A DNA stretch of 6,427 bases from an uncultured Flammeovirgaceae bacterium (GTDB taxonomy: Bacteria > Bacteroidota > Bacteroidia > Cytophagales > Cyclobacteriaceae): positions 1 to 6,427 of the forward strand of contig CAMLLI010000269.1 of NCBI GenBank assembly GCA_946480685.1. The letters are read 5' to 3'. Under the pieces are notes generated by a model that worked only from the letters and a program-made list of their open reading frames with translations, was not told the origin of the DNA and ran no database searches. Shown here piece after piece: positions 1 to 6,244 of the stretch (positions are counted from its first letter, which is position 1; each line of letters begins with the position of its first letter). Both the position numbers and the translations under genes were made by a program.

Positions 1-33
1 GCGGGCTCAGAAATGATCCCGCTTAATTTTTTT
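1..33 (+). terminator. Rho-independent terminator of a gene outside the window
   Basis: Bases 1-9 (GCGGGCTCA) pair with 14-22 (TGATCCCGC) around a GAAA tetraloop at 10-13, with one C-T mismatch. The stem is followed by TTAA and seven T residues (27-33). A GC-rich stem with a tetraloop and U-tract is the classic intrinsic terminator for + strand transcription. The stem may extend further left, beyond the window edge. It implies a + strand gene ending just upstream and separates it from the AlkD-like gene. Confidence 0.75.
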
Positions 34-51
34 CTATACTTTTCCCCGGAC

Positions 52-85
52 ACTACTGGCTTCAAGCTGCTGGCTACTGGGGGAA
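52..85 (+). repeat. Copy 1 of the GCTGCTGG intergenic repeat
   Basis: Positions 52-80 match the copy on the - strand at 1788-1816 at 25 of 29 bases, counted by hand. The unit is an approximate internal duplication: GCTGCTGGCT, a four-base spacer, then GCTGCTGGCTACAGG, followed by a short G/A-rich stretch. Here the first half is degenerate (ACTACTGGCT) and the second half reads GCTGCTGGCTACTGG. It lies 18 bases after the terminator T-run, so it too sits at the 3' side of an upstream gene. It has no protein-coding character. Confidence 0.7.
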
Positions 86-133
86 GAGTAAAGCCACGCT
101 ATATACTTCTAAAACATTCTACTGCCTTCATTG

Positions 134-231
134 CTTCCCGACTTCCTGACTTTCGGACTTCCCGACTTCCGGACTTTTTCTACTTTCGGACTCTTCTTAC
201 TTCTTACTCCTTACTTCTGACTTCCTACTCC
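134..231 (+). repeat. Pyrimidine-rich tandem array, 8-mer then 7-mer units
   Basis: From 134 to 173 there are five contiguous octamers of the form CTTCCSGA (CTTCCCGA, CTTCCTGA, CTTTCGGA, CTTCCCGA, CTTCCGGA). A nine-base variant (174-182) and another octamer CTTTCGGA (183-190) follow. After CTCTTCTTA (191-199) the period shortens to seven: CTTCTTA, CTCCTTA, CTTCTGA, CTTCCTA (200-227). The array is almost purely C/T on this strand apart from the final GA or A of each unit, and it ends about 40 bases before the AlkD-like start codon. No spacer structure of the CRISPR kind is present. Confidence 0.8.
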
Positions 232-270
232 TCTCTTCTTCACGTATATTTACTTTTCAACCCCACGCCT

Positions 271-1014
271 ATGGCCAAGACTGCAAAAAAAGTTACTGCT
301 AAAAAAACTGCGCTTACTGCTAAAAAGTTTATTCAACGACTAAAGGAATATCAGTCGGATGACGAGTTGAGGAAAATACTGAAGTACTTTAAATCGGAAG
401 ATGAATATAGTAAGGGGGATAAATTTATAGGTGTCCGTATGGGACAGGTGTTTGCTTTGGCAAAGGAGTTTATGGATATGGAGTTGACTGAAGTAGAAAA
501 ACTACTGGAGAATGCTATGCATGAAGTACGCGTGGGTGGCGTTAGTATATTAGACTTTCAGGCGCGTCAGAAAAAATTACCGGAAGAGAAACGGAAAGCG
601 TTGTTCGATCTCTATATAAAACGTCACGATCGCATTAACAACTGGGATCTCGTGGATCGCTCGGCACCCTATGTAGTCGGTGGCTACTTATATGACAAGC
701 CTCGCGATATACTCTATAAACTTGCGCGTTCCAAAAATATGTGGGAGCGAAGAACAGCCATCGTCAGTACGTACTTCTTTATACGACAAGGTGATGTTGA
801 AGATACATTTCGCATTGCCGAGATGTTGCTAAAAGACAAAGAAGACCTCATTCACAAAGCAACGGGAAGCTGGCTTCGTGCTGCCGGCGGCAAAAGCCCC
901 GAACAACTCATTATGTTCCTCGACAAACACGCTGCCATAATGCCACGCGTTGCACTTCGCTACGCGATTGAACACTTGAGCAAGAAGCAGCGGGAGCTAT
1001 ACATTGGGAAGTAG
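271..1014 (+). CDS. DNA alkylation repair protein, AlkD-like HEAT-repeat glycosylase
   Basis: A 247-residue protein of the AlkD family, cytosolic DNA glycosylases built of HEAT-like helical repeats that excise positively charged alkylated bases such as N7-alkylguanine and N3-alkyladenine. Key residues line up with those known from Bacillus cereus AlkD: W125 and D129 in the motif NNWDLVD (AlkD W109 and D113), the arginine pair R160-R161 in MWERRTAIVST (AlkD R148 region), and W201 in the motif GSWLR (AlkD W187). Length is normal for the family. The first 19 residues are a Lys/Ala/Thr-rich basic tail before the helical fold begins near residue 20. The reading frame stays open upstream to base 13, but that part translates the tandem repeat and a terminator loop, so ATG 271 is the natural start. 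No Shine-Dalgarno sequence is visible; TATATTTA at 245-252 weakly resembles the Bacteroidota -7 element. It appears to be a single-gene unit. Confidence 0.9.
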   Translation: MAKTAKKVTAKKTALTAKKFIQRLKEYQSDDELRKILKYFKSEDEYSKGDKFIGVRMGQVFALAKEFMDMELTEVEKLLENAMHEVRVGGVSILDFQARQKKLPEEKRKALFDLYIKRHDRINNWDLVDRSAPYVVGGYLYDKPRDILYKLARSKNMWERRTAIVSTYFFIRQGDVEDTFRIAEMLLKDKEDLIHKATGSWLRAAGGKSPEQLIMFLDKHAAIMPRVALRYAIEHLSKKQRELYIGK

Positions 1015-1025
1015 CTGCGAGAAGG

Positions 1026-1064
1026 GCCGCTGGCTGCTAGCTGCTGGTTGCAGGGGAAAGGCAG
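1026..1064 (+). repeat. Copy 2 of the GCTGCTGG intergenic repeat
   Basis: A 39-base stretch that matches the reverse complement of 1778-1816 at 34 of 39 positions (hand alignment). It includes GCCGCTGGCTGC, AGCTGCTGG and CAGGGGAAA followed by GCAG. It begins 11 bases after the stop codon of the AlkD-like gene, in the same orientation as that gene. A more degenerate partial copy (TGTTGGGTTGCAGGAAGATA) follows at 1091-1110, and a partial inverted one (ACCGGCAG through CACTGC) lies at 1185-1205. Confidence 0.75.
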
Positions 1065-1161
1065 CTGCGCGGAATGAGAGAAAAAAAAATTGTTGGGTTG
1101 CAGGAAGATATAGTTATATGGAGAGGTAATTCTGTATGACATCTTTTTGTCGTATTCGCCC

Positions 1162-1243
1162 CGTTTAAATGTCGCTTTTGCATGACCGGCAGTATGCTGC
1201 ACTGCTGTACTTTTACATCATCAAACAACGAAACATTTAAACG
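1162..1243. other. 11-base inverted repeat upstream of the DoxX-like gene
   Basis: CGTTTAAATGT at 1162-1172 is an exact reverse complement of ACATTTAAACG at 1233-1243, with 60 bases between the arms. The right arm ends 22 bases before the ATG at 1266. Between the arms is a small GCAGT/ACTGC stem (1190-1194 with 1201-1205). TACTTTTA at 1208-1215 resembles the Bacteroidota -7 element TAnnTTTG, but a TTTG at 1177-1180 is too far away to be a convincing -33 partner. This could be a two-site operator or an mRNA leader structure; the sequence alone does not decide. Confidence 0.35.
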
Positions 1244-1265
1244 TCACACTAAAACATTATAGACT

Positions 1266-1670
1266 ATGGAAACCGCAACAATCCAACAGCCAAAAACATT
1301 TTCGAAAGCAGCACTTTGGACAGGCCGCATCATCAGCGGACTATGTATACTCTTCTTACTCTTTGATGCGATTATGAAGATAATCCGTGAATCGCACTCC
1401 GTAGAAGGCACCACACAACTCGGGTTCTCCGACAGTGCCGTAATACCAATCGGTGTTGTGCTACTCATCTGCACCATACTATATATTATACCGCGCACTG
1501 CAGTTATTGGCGCTATATTTCTGACCGCTTACCTCGGAGGTGCAACAGCCATCATGGTACAAGCCAAACTCCCTATATATTTCTCGATAACCTTCGGAGT
1601 TCTGGTGTGGCTCGGACTATACCTACGCGATGCGAGAGTACGCACACTTGTAGTAGGAAGCGAAAAATAG
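1266..1670 (+). CDS. DoxX-like integral membrane protein (DoxX_2-type)
   Basis: A 134-residue protein with four predicted membrane helices at about residues 17-40, 59-77, 79-98 and 104-120. The first helix (ALWTGRIISGLCILFLLFDA) followed by IMKI, and the third with the motif AYLGGATA, are typical of small DoxX-like proteins in Bacteroidota. The family name comes from a subunit of an archaeal thiosulfate:quinone oxidoreductase. Most bacterial members of this short type have no proven reaction, so no substrate is assigned. The N-terminus (METATIQQPKTFSKA) is soluble and lacks a cleavable signal peptide. The gene stands alone: 251 bases after the AlkD-like stop, and convergent with the permease gene. 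The start is the first ATG of the frame, and a shorter start would cut into helix 1. Confidence 0.85.
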   Translation: METATIQQPKTFSKAALWTGRIISGLCILFLLFDAIMKIIRESHSVEGTTQLGFSDSAVIPIGVVLLICTILYIIPRTAVIGAIFLTAYLGGATAIMVQAKLPIYFSITFGVLVWLGLYLRDARVRTLVVGSEK

Positions 1671-1678
1671 CCTATAAG

Positions 1679-1816
1679 GCTGCTGGCTCCTGGCTGCTGG
1701 CTACAGGAAAATACTGCTAAATGAATACAAGATATATTCTTGTACCGCGTAACTGTATTCTCCTGTAACCGGCAGCACTGCATTTCCCCTGTAGCCAGCA
1801 GCTTGCAGCCAGCAGC
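1679..1816. repeat. Inverted pair of GCTGCTGG repeats between convergent genes
   Basis: Two copies of the intergenic repeat face each other. Bases 1679-1688 are the exact reverse complement of 1807-1816 (10 bp). Bases 1693-1707 are the exact reverse complement of 1788-1802 (15 bp). The two blocks are separated by four non-pairing bases on each side. Bases 1755-1770 are a further - strand partial copy matching 1699-1714 at 14 of 16 positions, so alternative pairings exist. At the centre a separate hairpin has TACAAGA (1726-1732) and TCTTGTA (1738-1744) around TATAT. The left copy starts 8 bases after the DoxX-like stop; the right copy starts 4 bases after the permease stop. A bidirectional transcription end is plausible, but no strong T-run follows on either strand. 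Confidence 0.8.
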
Positions 1817-1820
1817 TATT

Positions 1821-4511
1821 TCATTCCGATCGCAGCGACTTCACCGGGTTAGCCAAAGCCGACTGAACTGCCTGCACACAAATGGTGGCCAGTGCGATGA
1901 ACAACGCTATACCGCCGGATAGTGCAAATATCCACCACGAGAGCTCTATTTTGTAAGCAAATTTCTGCAGCCATTGGTACATGGCATACCCGGCCAACGG
2001 AGTGGCTATACAAAATGACACCAGTACGAGCCTGAGAAAATCCTGCGACAGCAGTCGTACGATGTTTGTTACCGTAGCGCCCAATACTTTGCGTATACCA
2101 AATTCTTTTGTGCGCTGCTCGGCAGAGAACATTACGAGTCCTAATAATCCCAGGCACGATATAAGTATAGCCAGTATAGCAAATGCATTGGAGAGCTTGG
2201 TCACGACCTGTTCATTGCGATACAATTTTTCATACTCCTGATCGAGGAACTGGTACGCAAATGGAAAGTCAGGGTTGATCGTTTTATATACCTGGTCAAG
2301 ACTGGCCAGCGCCTCCTTTGTTTTACCGGGTTCCGTGCGAACCATAATTACTCCGAAGTATTCATATTCTTTTACATCCACAATGAGAGGCTTGATGGGT
2401 TCGTGCAGTGAATGCGTGTGGTAATCTTTTAATATACCTATAATATGTCCCTTCTTCTGCCAAGCCGAAATCCATTTACCAATCGGATCTTTTATTCCCA
2501 TTTGCTTTACAGCTTCTTCGTTGATCATGAAGGCCGATGTATCGGTAGTAACTTCCCTGGAGAAGCCGCGTCCGTCAGCAACTTTCAGATTCATGATCTT
2601 CAGAAAATCGAAACCGACCGATACAGGTTTAAAGCCCACGGAAGTTCCCTTTTCTTTTCCTTCCCATTTTATAGCATCATCCTCTATATCATTTGTTTCA
2701 GCTACGCCATCCTGATCGTCTACGACAAACCCCATGGCATGTGGAGCTTCGCTGCTGCGATCTACCATCGCTATACCGGGCATTTTCTCAGCCGTATTCT
2801 TAAACGCCAGGTATTTATCCGGCTTGGACAATTCACCTTCAACACGTATATAGATAAGATTCTCGCGATCGTATCCAAGATGCGATGTCTGTATATAATT
2901 CGTTTGTCGTGATATAACCATGGTAACGATCAACAACACAATGGAAATCGCGAACTGAAAAACAGCTAGTCCTTTGCGGAACCACAGCGCACTGCTTGTG
3001 AAACGCATTACTCCTTTCAGTATACGCGCTGGTTTTAACGAAGACAGAAACAACGCCGGGTAACTCCCAGCAACTACACCGGTAAAGATGATGAGTGCCG
3101 GCAACAACCACCATAAGGAACGATCTGCCAGAGGCGAAACAATTTGTTTGCCGGTAAATATATTGAAGGCGGGCAGCAGTACATGCAACAATATCAATGA
3201 CAGTAATAACGCCAGGAATGAAAGCACAATCGATTCACCAAAGAATTGCCCGATAAGACTGCCGCGTGTAGAACCTATCACCTTGCGAACTCCTACTTCT
3301 TTAGCACGCTTCACCGAGCGTGCTGTAGAGAGATTCATAAAGTTGATGCAGGCTATAACAAGTATAAATATAGCCACGCCACTAAAGATGCGTATATATT
3401 CGATTCGTCCACCGGAAGGCTTTCCATTCACAAAATTAGCTACCAGGTATTGATCACGATACGGCTGCAGGCCAAGTTCTATTTTAAAAGGTTCGTTCTT
3501 GTCCAATTGCGTTTGTACAAAGCGGTTGATCTTTGCTTCTACACGTTTCGCATCAGCGCCTTCGTGTAGCTGTAGCGTTGTAAGCACGTTACCTGACGCC
3601 CAATCAAGCCGTGTCATGTGCGACTCCCAGTTAATGAGGAAATCAAATTTGAGGGAGCTGTTCATCGCTACATCTTCAAATACAGCGGTTACAACAAAGT
3701 CGAGACGGTTTTCGTATCGTAAACTTTTACCAATAGCGTTCTGCGGTGTATCAAAAAACAGGGTGGCCATTTTCCTGGATATAGCTATACCACTTAAATC
3801 GGCTAATGCGGTTTTCGGATCGCCCGCTATAACAGGATAATCAAACATCCGAAAAAAATCTTTACCTGCGCGCGAGCCTTCCAGCTTGTGCAGCTTATCT
3901 CCCACCCGGAATGTTTCCGCATGGCCCCATGGAAGTTCATACCCTGTAGCATAAAAATTTATATACTTTACTTCCGGCACAGCCGCCTGTATATCTGTTA
4001 ATGGAATATAGGTTCGATTATCACGACTGCGAATGGGTGTAGTGTACGAACCTGTAACCGAACTATTCGTTCGTACAGTCTGGTATATGTTATAGAGACT
4101 GTCACCATTCGCGTGAAAATTATCAACGCTGCGTTCATCGTTTACCCAGAGAAAAATGAAAAGGCAGCATGTCATGCCGAGCGCCAGGCCGGTAATGTTC
4201 AGGAACGAAAACATTTTATACCGGCTTACATTGCGGGCAGCAACAACCAGGTAGTGTTTATACATATTCATAGATAGTATAGGAGTTGAGGTGGATGATC
4301 GTCTTCTTTTAATAGCGAACGGTTTTATAAAACCGAGTACGTTATAGATATAGTCTTGCCTCGCTTTTTTAACACCGTACTTCTCTACCTGGTAGTCAAA
4401 CTCTTCTTCCAGGTCGCCTTGTATTTCTTCGCTTACATGTGGAGCGCAGTACCATTGTAACAAGCGTGTAGCCCACCGTGGTGGAACAGGTTTCGTATAG
4501 CGGGGTTTCAT
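1821..4511 (-). CDS. FtsX/MacB-type ABC transporter permease with N-terminal permease-prefix domain
   Basis: An 896-residue inner-membrane protein. Residues about 8-66 form a soluble permease-prefix domain (PPRWATRLLQWYCAP, then the acidic motif GDLEEEF), seen in permeases encoded next to PadR regulators. Helix 1 lies at about 101-123, followed by a MacB-like periplasmic domain (124-371). Helices 2-4 lie at about 374-395, 424-447 and 467-489, with the cytoplasmic coupling segment AKEVGVRKVIGS between helices 2 and 3. A second FtsX half follows: helix 5 (512-533), periplasmic domain (534-770), helices 6-8 (774-797, 824-848, 857-880) and the matching coupling segment RTKEFGIRKVLGA at 800-812. 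The eight-helix double layout is that of MacB-like permeases fused in tandem, often linked to export of peptides, lipids or antimicrobial agents or to mechanotransmission; the substrate here is unknown. Its ATG overlaps the padR stop by four bases. No nucleotide-binding subunit gene is in the window. The frame is intact throughout. Confidence 0.9.
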   Translation of the reverse strand: MKPRYTKPVPPRWATRLLQWYCAPHVSEEIQGDLEEEFDYQVEKYGVKKARQDYIYNVLGFIKPFAIKRRRSSTSTPILSMNMYKHYLVVAARNVSRYKMFSFLNITGLALGMTCCLFIFLWVNDERSVDNFHANGDSLYNIYQTVRTNSSVTGSYTTPIRSRDNRTYIPLTDIQAAVPEVKYINFYATGYELPWGHAETFRVGDKLHKLEGSRAGKDFFRMFDYPVIAGDPKTALADLSGIAISRKMATLFFDTPQNAIGKSLRYENRLDFVVTAVFEDVAMNSSLKFDFLINWESHMTRLDWASGNVLTTLQLHEGADAKRVEAKINRFVQTQLDKNEPFKIELGLQPYRDQYLVANFVNGKPSGGRIEYIRIFSGVAIFILVIACINFMNLSTARSVKRAKEVGVRKVIGSTRGSLIGQFFGESIVLSFLALLLSLILLHVLLPAFNIFTGKQIVSPLADRSLWWLLPALIIFTGVVAGSYPALFLSSLKPARILKGVMRFTSSALWFRKGLAVFQFAISIVLLIVTMVISRQTNYIQTSHLGYDRENLIYIRVEGELSKPDKYLAFKNTAEKMPGIAMVDRSSEAPHAMGFVVDDQDGVAETNDIEDDAIKWEGKEKGTSVGFKPVSVGFDFLKIMNLKVADGRGFSREVTTDTSAFMINEEAVKQMGIKDPIGKWISAWQKKGHIIGILKDYHTHSLHEPIKPLIVDVKEYEYFGVIMVRTEPGKTKEALASLDQVYKTINPDFPFAYQFLDQEYEKLYRNEQVVTKLSNAFAILAILISCLGLLGLVMFSAEQRTKEFGIRKVLGATVTNIVRLLSQDFLRLVLVSFCIATPLAGYAMYQWLQKFAYKIELSWWIFALSGGIALFIALATICVQAVQSALANPVKSLRSE

Positions 4512-4846
4512 AGATCAGTAATGAGTTTCATAGAGGAAGGCAACAAGTTCCAGAGGTTGGTTCGCACCACCTGTATATCGCGTAGCGTCTGGCGGCCATA
4601 AGCGGTAATCGAAAAAATTCTTTTTCGCCTGCCACCACGCTCGGGAGTAGGATCGCCCATGCGAGAGGCAATCATACCTTTATCTTCCAGGCGGTGCAAA
4701 GCAGCATGCACCTGGTTAAGCCGCACACTGCGACTCGTCTGCTCTATAATTTCATGCGTAATGTTTACACCATACGCCTGGCGATCCAGCATCGCTACCA
4801 CCAGCAGTACAATCTCTTCAAACTCTCCGAGATACGTTCGTTTCAT
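4508..4846 (-). CDS. PadR-family winged-helix transcriptional regulator
   Basis: A 112-residue DNA-binding protein. It starts MKRTYLGEFEEIVLLVVAML, the usual opening of the PadR group found beside prefix-domain permeases. The winged helix follows: AYGVNITHEI (24-33), a recognition helix near 42-55 (RLNQVHAALHRLEDKG), then a basic wing with the motif ERGGRRKRIFSIT. The usual PadR C-terminal dimerisation helix is short (about 83-103), so this is a compact member. The frame extends 18 codons further upstream to 4900, but those residues do not resemble the family and the conserved start is ATG 4846. The stop overlaps the permease start as ATGA, so the two are very likely translated together from one mRNA. 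PadR proteins commonly repress their own operon until a ligand binds; the divergent gap upstream is the likely target, by inference. Confidence 0.9.
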   Translation of the reverse strand: MKRTYLGEFEEIVLLVVAMLDRQAYGVNITHEIIEQTSRSVRLNQVHAALHRLEDKGMIASRMGDPTPERGGRRKRIFSITAYGRQTLRDIQVVRTNLWNLLPSSMKLITDL

Positions 4847-5065
4847 AGGACACGAGTTATTTACTCTATTTTTGCTGACCAAATACCCGGCCATAAGCAA
4901 AACATTGATTTCAGAAGGATTTTAAACTTTTAAGAGATCTATAGAAAGGCTATGCGTCCGGAAACATTACACATTCGTCCGTAACCGGAGTGATATCTGC
5001 AACGATACCTTACATAGCTCCGTTCTATTCACCGGGATGTTTTACATTTAGAGAATTTCCTGCAC
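4847..5065. promoter_or_regulatory. Divergent intergenic region between padR and the DoxX-DUF2071 operon
   Basis: These 219 bases must hold the start signals for both divergent operons. No complete Bacteroidota promoter (TTTG and TAnnTTTG about 20 bases apart) is obvious on either strand. TACATTTA at 5043-5050 is a near match to the -7 element for the + strand operon. ATGT-TTT-ACAT at 5037-5047 is a small inverted repeat; PadR operators often contain ATGT and ACAT half-sites, but with a longer spacer than the three bases here. CGTCCG occurs twice, at 4955-4960 and 4976-4981, as a direct repeat. The GCTGCTGG repeat is absent. Confidence 0.4.
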
Positions 5066-5491
5066 ATGAGCACTACGGCTAACCGTATTCTGTCTTCACT
5101 GCTTACAGTAGCCATCACGTTGGTTTGGCTCATCAACGGATTATTTTGCAAAGTGCTAAACTATGTACCGCGCCACCGCATGATCGTTGCGCGCATCCTG
5201 GGCGAAACACATGCGGCCATACTCACAACCGCTATCGGACTATCCGAAATCCTGATGGCCATCTGGATTATGAGTGGTGTCAAATCGCGCTGGTGCACAC
5301 TGCTACAGATAGCCGTGGTAGCAATTATGAATATACTTGAATTTATACTCGTGCCCGACCTTCTTCTGTTCGGAAGGTTCAATGCGGCCTTTGCCACTGT
5401 TTTTATACTGGTAGTATATGCCAATGAATTTGTGTTTCACAACGACCGCGGCCTTCAGTATATATTCATCGGTAATCGTAAATATTCATGA
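5066..5491 (+). CDS. DoxX-like integral membrane protein (DoxX_3-type)
   Basis: A 141-residue protein with four predicted membrane helices at about residues 9-33, 50-70, 77-96 and 104-122. The first helix carries the motif LVWLINGLFCKVLNYVPRH, followed by ARILG. This pattern of a Trp/Asn/Gly-containing helix followed by a Pro-Arg-His turn matches the DoxX-like proteins often encoded beside DUF2071 or NAD-dependent epimerase genes. The biochemical role is unknown. It differs clearly in sequence from the other DoxX-like protein at 1266-1670, so the two are not a recent duplication. It is the first gene of the rightward operon; the DUF2071 start follows only nine bases after its stop. The start codon is the first ATG of the frame, with no Shine-Dalgarno sequence. 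Confidence 0.85.
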   Translation: MSTTANRILSSLLTVAITLVWLINGLFCKVLNYVPRHRMIVARILGETHAAILTTAIGLSEILMAIWIMSGVKSRWCTLLQIAVVAIMNILEFILVPDLLLFGRFNAAFATVFILVVYANEFVFHNDRGLQYIFIGNRKYS

Positions 5492-5500
5492 GCTGCTGAC

Positions 5501-6244
5501 ATGGTATCCTTCCTCAAAAATCATCCGTTCGCTGTTGAAGCATTCTTCAAAACATCGCTGGTATTAACGTATGCTGTTCCGAAGGAAGCGGTCGTTCCTT
5601 TACTACCGGAATGCCTTACACCTGATACCTTTCAGGATACGTGGGCCTTTGTAGCAGTAGCCCTCGTGAAAACAAAAGACCTGCGGCCAAAAGGATTTCC
5701 CTCATACCTTGGAAATGATTTTATACTTACCGGGTATCGCATCTTTGTACGCTATACTACAAGCGAGGGAAAACGCCTGCGCGGACTCTATATACTTCGT
5801 TCTGAAACGAATAAATCGCGCATGAGTTTTTTCGGAAATATATTTACGCACTATAACTATAAAACCACCGATATAGATTTTACTACTACCGGAAATATAC
5901 TGAATGTAAAATCCATTCAATCGAAACTGAACATTACCGTAGATCTAGATGAAACAAGCGATATACCATTACCCGCCGGTTCGCCTTTTCGCGAATGGAA
6001 AGAAGCGAGGCGCTTTGCCGGTCCGTTGCCGTTTACCTTTACATACGATGCTGCCACCAGGAGCGTACTGATCATAGAAGGAGTCCGTGAAGACTGGACA
6101 CCACGACCAGTACGTGTACTCCAGCATGAGTCAGGCTTCATTGATCAATTGAATCTGAAGCCGATCGTACTCGCCAATGCCTTTGTCATTAAAGATATTC
6201 CGTACTACTGGAAGAAAGGGAGAATTGATCTATGGAAACCATAA
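5501..6244 (+). CDS. DUF2071 family protein (YqjF-like)
   Basis: A 247-residue soluble protein with no signal peptide or membrane helix. Recognisable DUF2071 features are the N-terminal segment with the motif VPKEAVVPLLPECL (26-39), the motif FVAVALVKTKDLRPKGFP (50-67), GYRIFVRY (78-85), the motif GLYILRSETNK (95-105) and the C-terminal motif EDWTPRPVRV (197-206). The family is related in fold to acetoacetate decarboxylase, but no reaction is established for this branch and I do not assign one. Length is typical. It sits nine bases after the DoxX-like gene, and the last 13 bases of its frame overlap the next gene, which strongly suggests one operon and linked function at or near the membrane. 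ATG 5501 is the only start consistent with the conserved N-terminus. Confidence 0.85.
   Translation: MVSFLKNHPFAVEAFFKTSLVLTYAVPKEAVVPLLPECLTPDTFQDTWAFVAVALVKTKDLRPKGFPSYLGNDFILTGYRIFVRYTTSEGKRLRGLYILRSETNKSRMSFFGNIFTHYNYKTTDIDFTTTGNILNVKSIQSKLNITVDLDETSDIPLPAGSPFREWKEARRFAGPLPFTFTYDAATRSVLIIEGVREDWTPRPVRVLQHESGFIDQLNLKPIVLANAFVIKDIPYYWKKGRIDLWKP

Noticed and set aside
134..231. Possible CRISPR array
   Set aside because: Units are 7-9 bases with no unique spacers, no repeat of 24-40 bases and no cas genes.
13..270. Upstream extension of the AlkD-like reading frame by 86 codons
   Set aside because: It translates a terminator loop, an intergenic repeat and the tandem array into a low-complexity peptide, while family similarity begins only after ATG 271.
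960..1228. Two overlapping - strand open frames across the AlkD-like gene end and the following gap
   Set aside because: They run over repeat DNA and antisense coding sequence and have no recognisable protein features.
1726..1744. Central 7-bp hairpin as a strong intrinsic terminator by itself
   Set aside because: The stem is AT-rich and no T-run follows on either strand; it is reported only as part of the larger inverted structure.
2445..3840. Several + strand open frames of 64-155 codons inside the permease region
   Set aside because: They are antisense to a full-length, well-supported permease and show no domain character, so they are shadows.
4847..4900. Longer PadR start 18 codons upstream
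   Set aside because: The extra residues do not fit the family, whose members begin at the Met before the Lys-Arg-Thr-Tyr-Leu-Gly segment.
5161..6141. Antisense open frames within the DoxX-like and DUF2071 genes
   Set aside because: They lie wholly opposite genes with clear family matches and have no features of their own.
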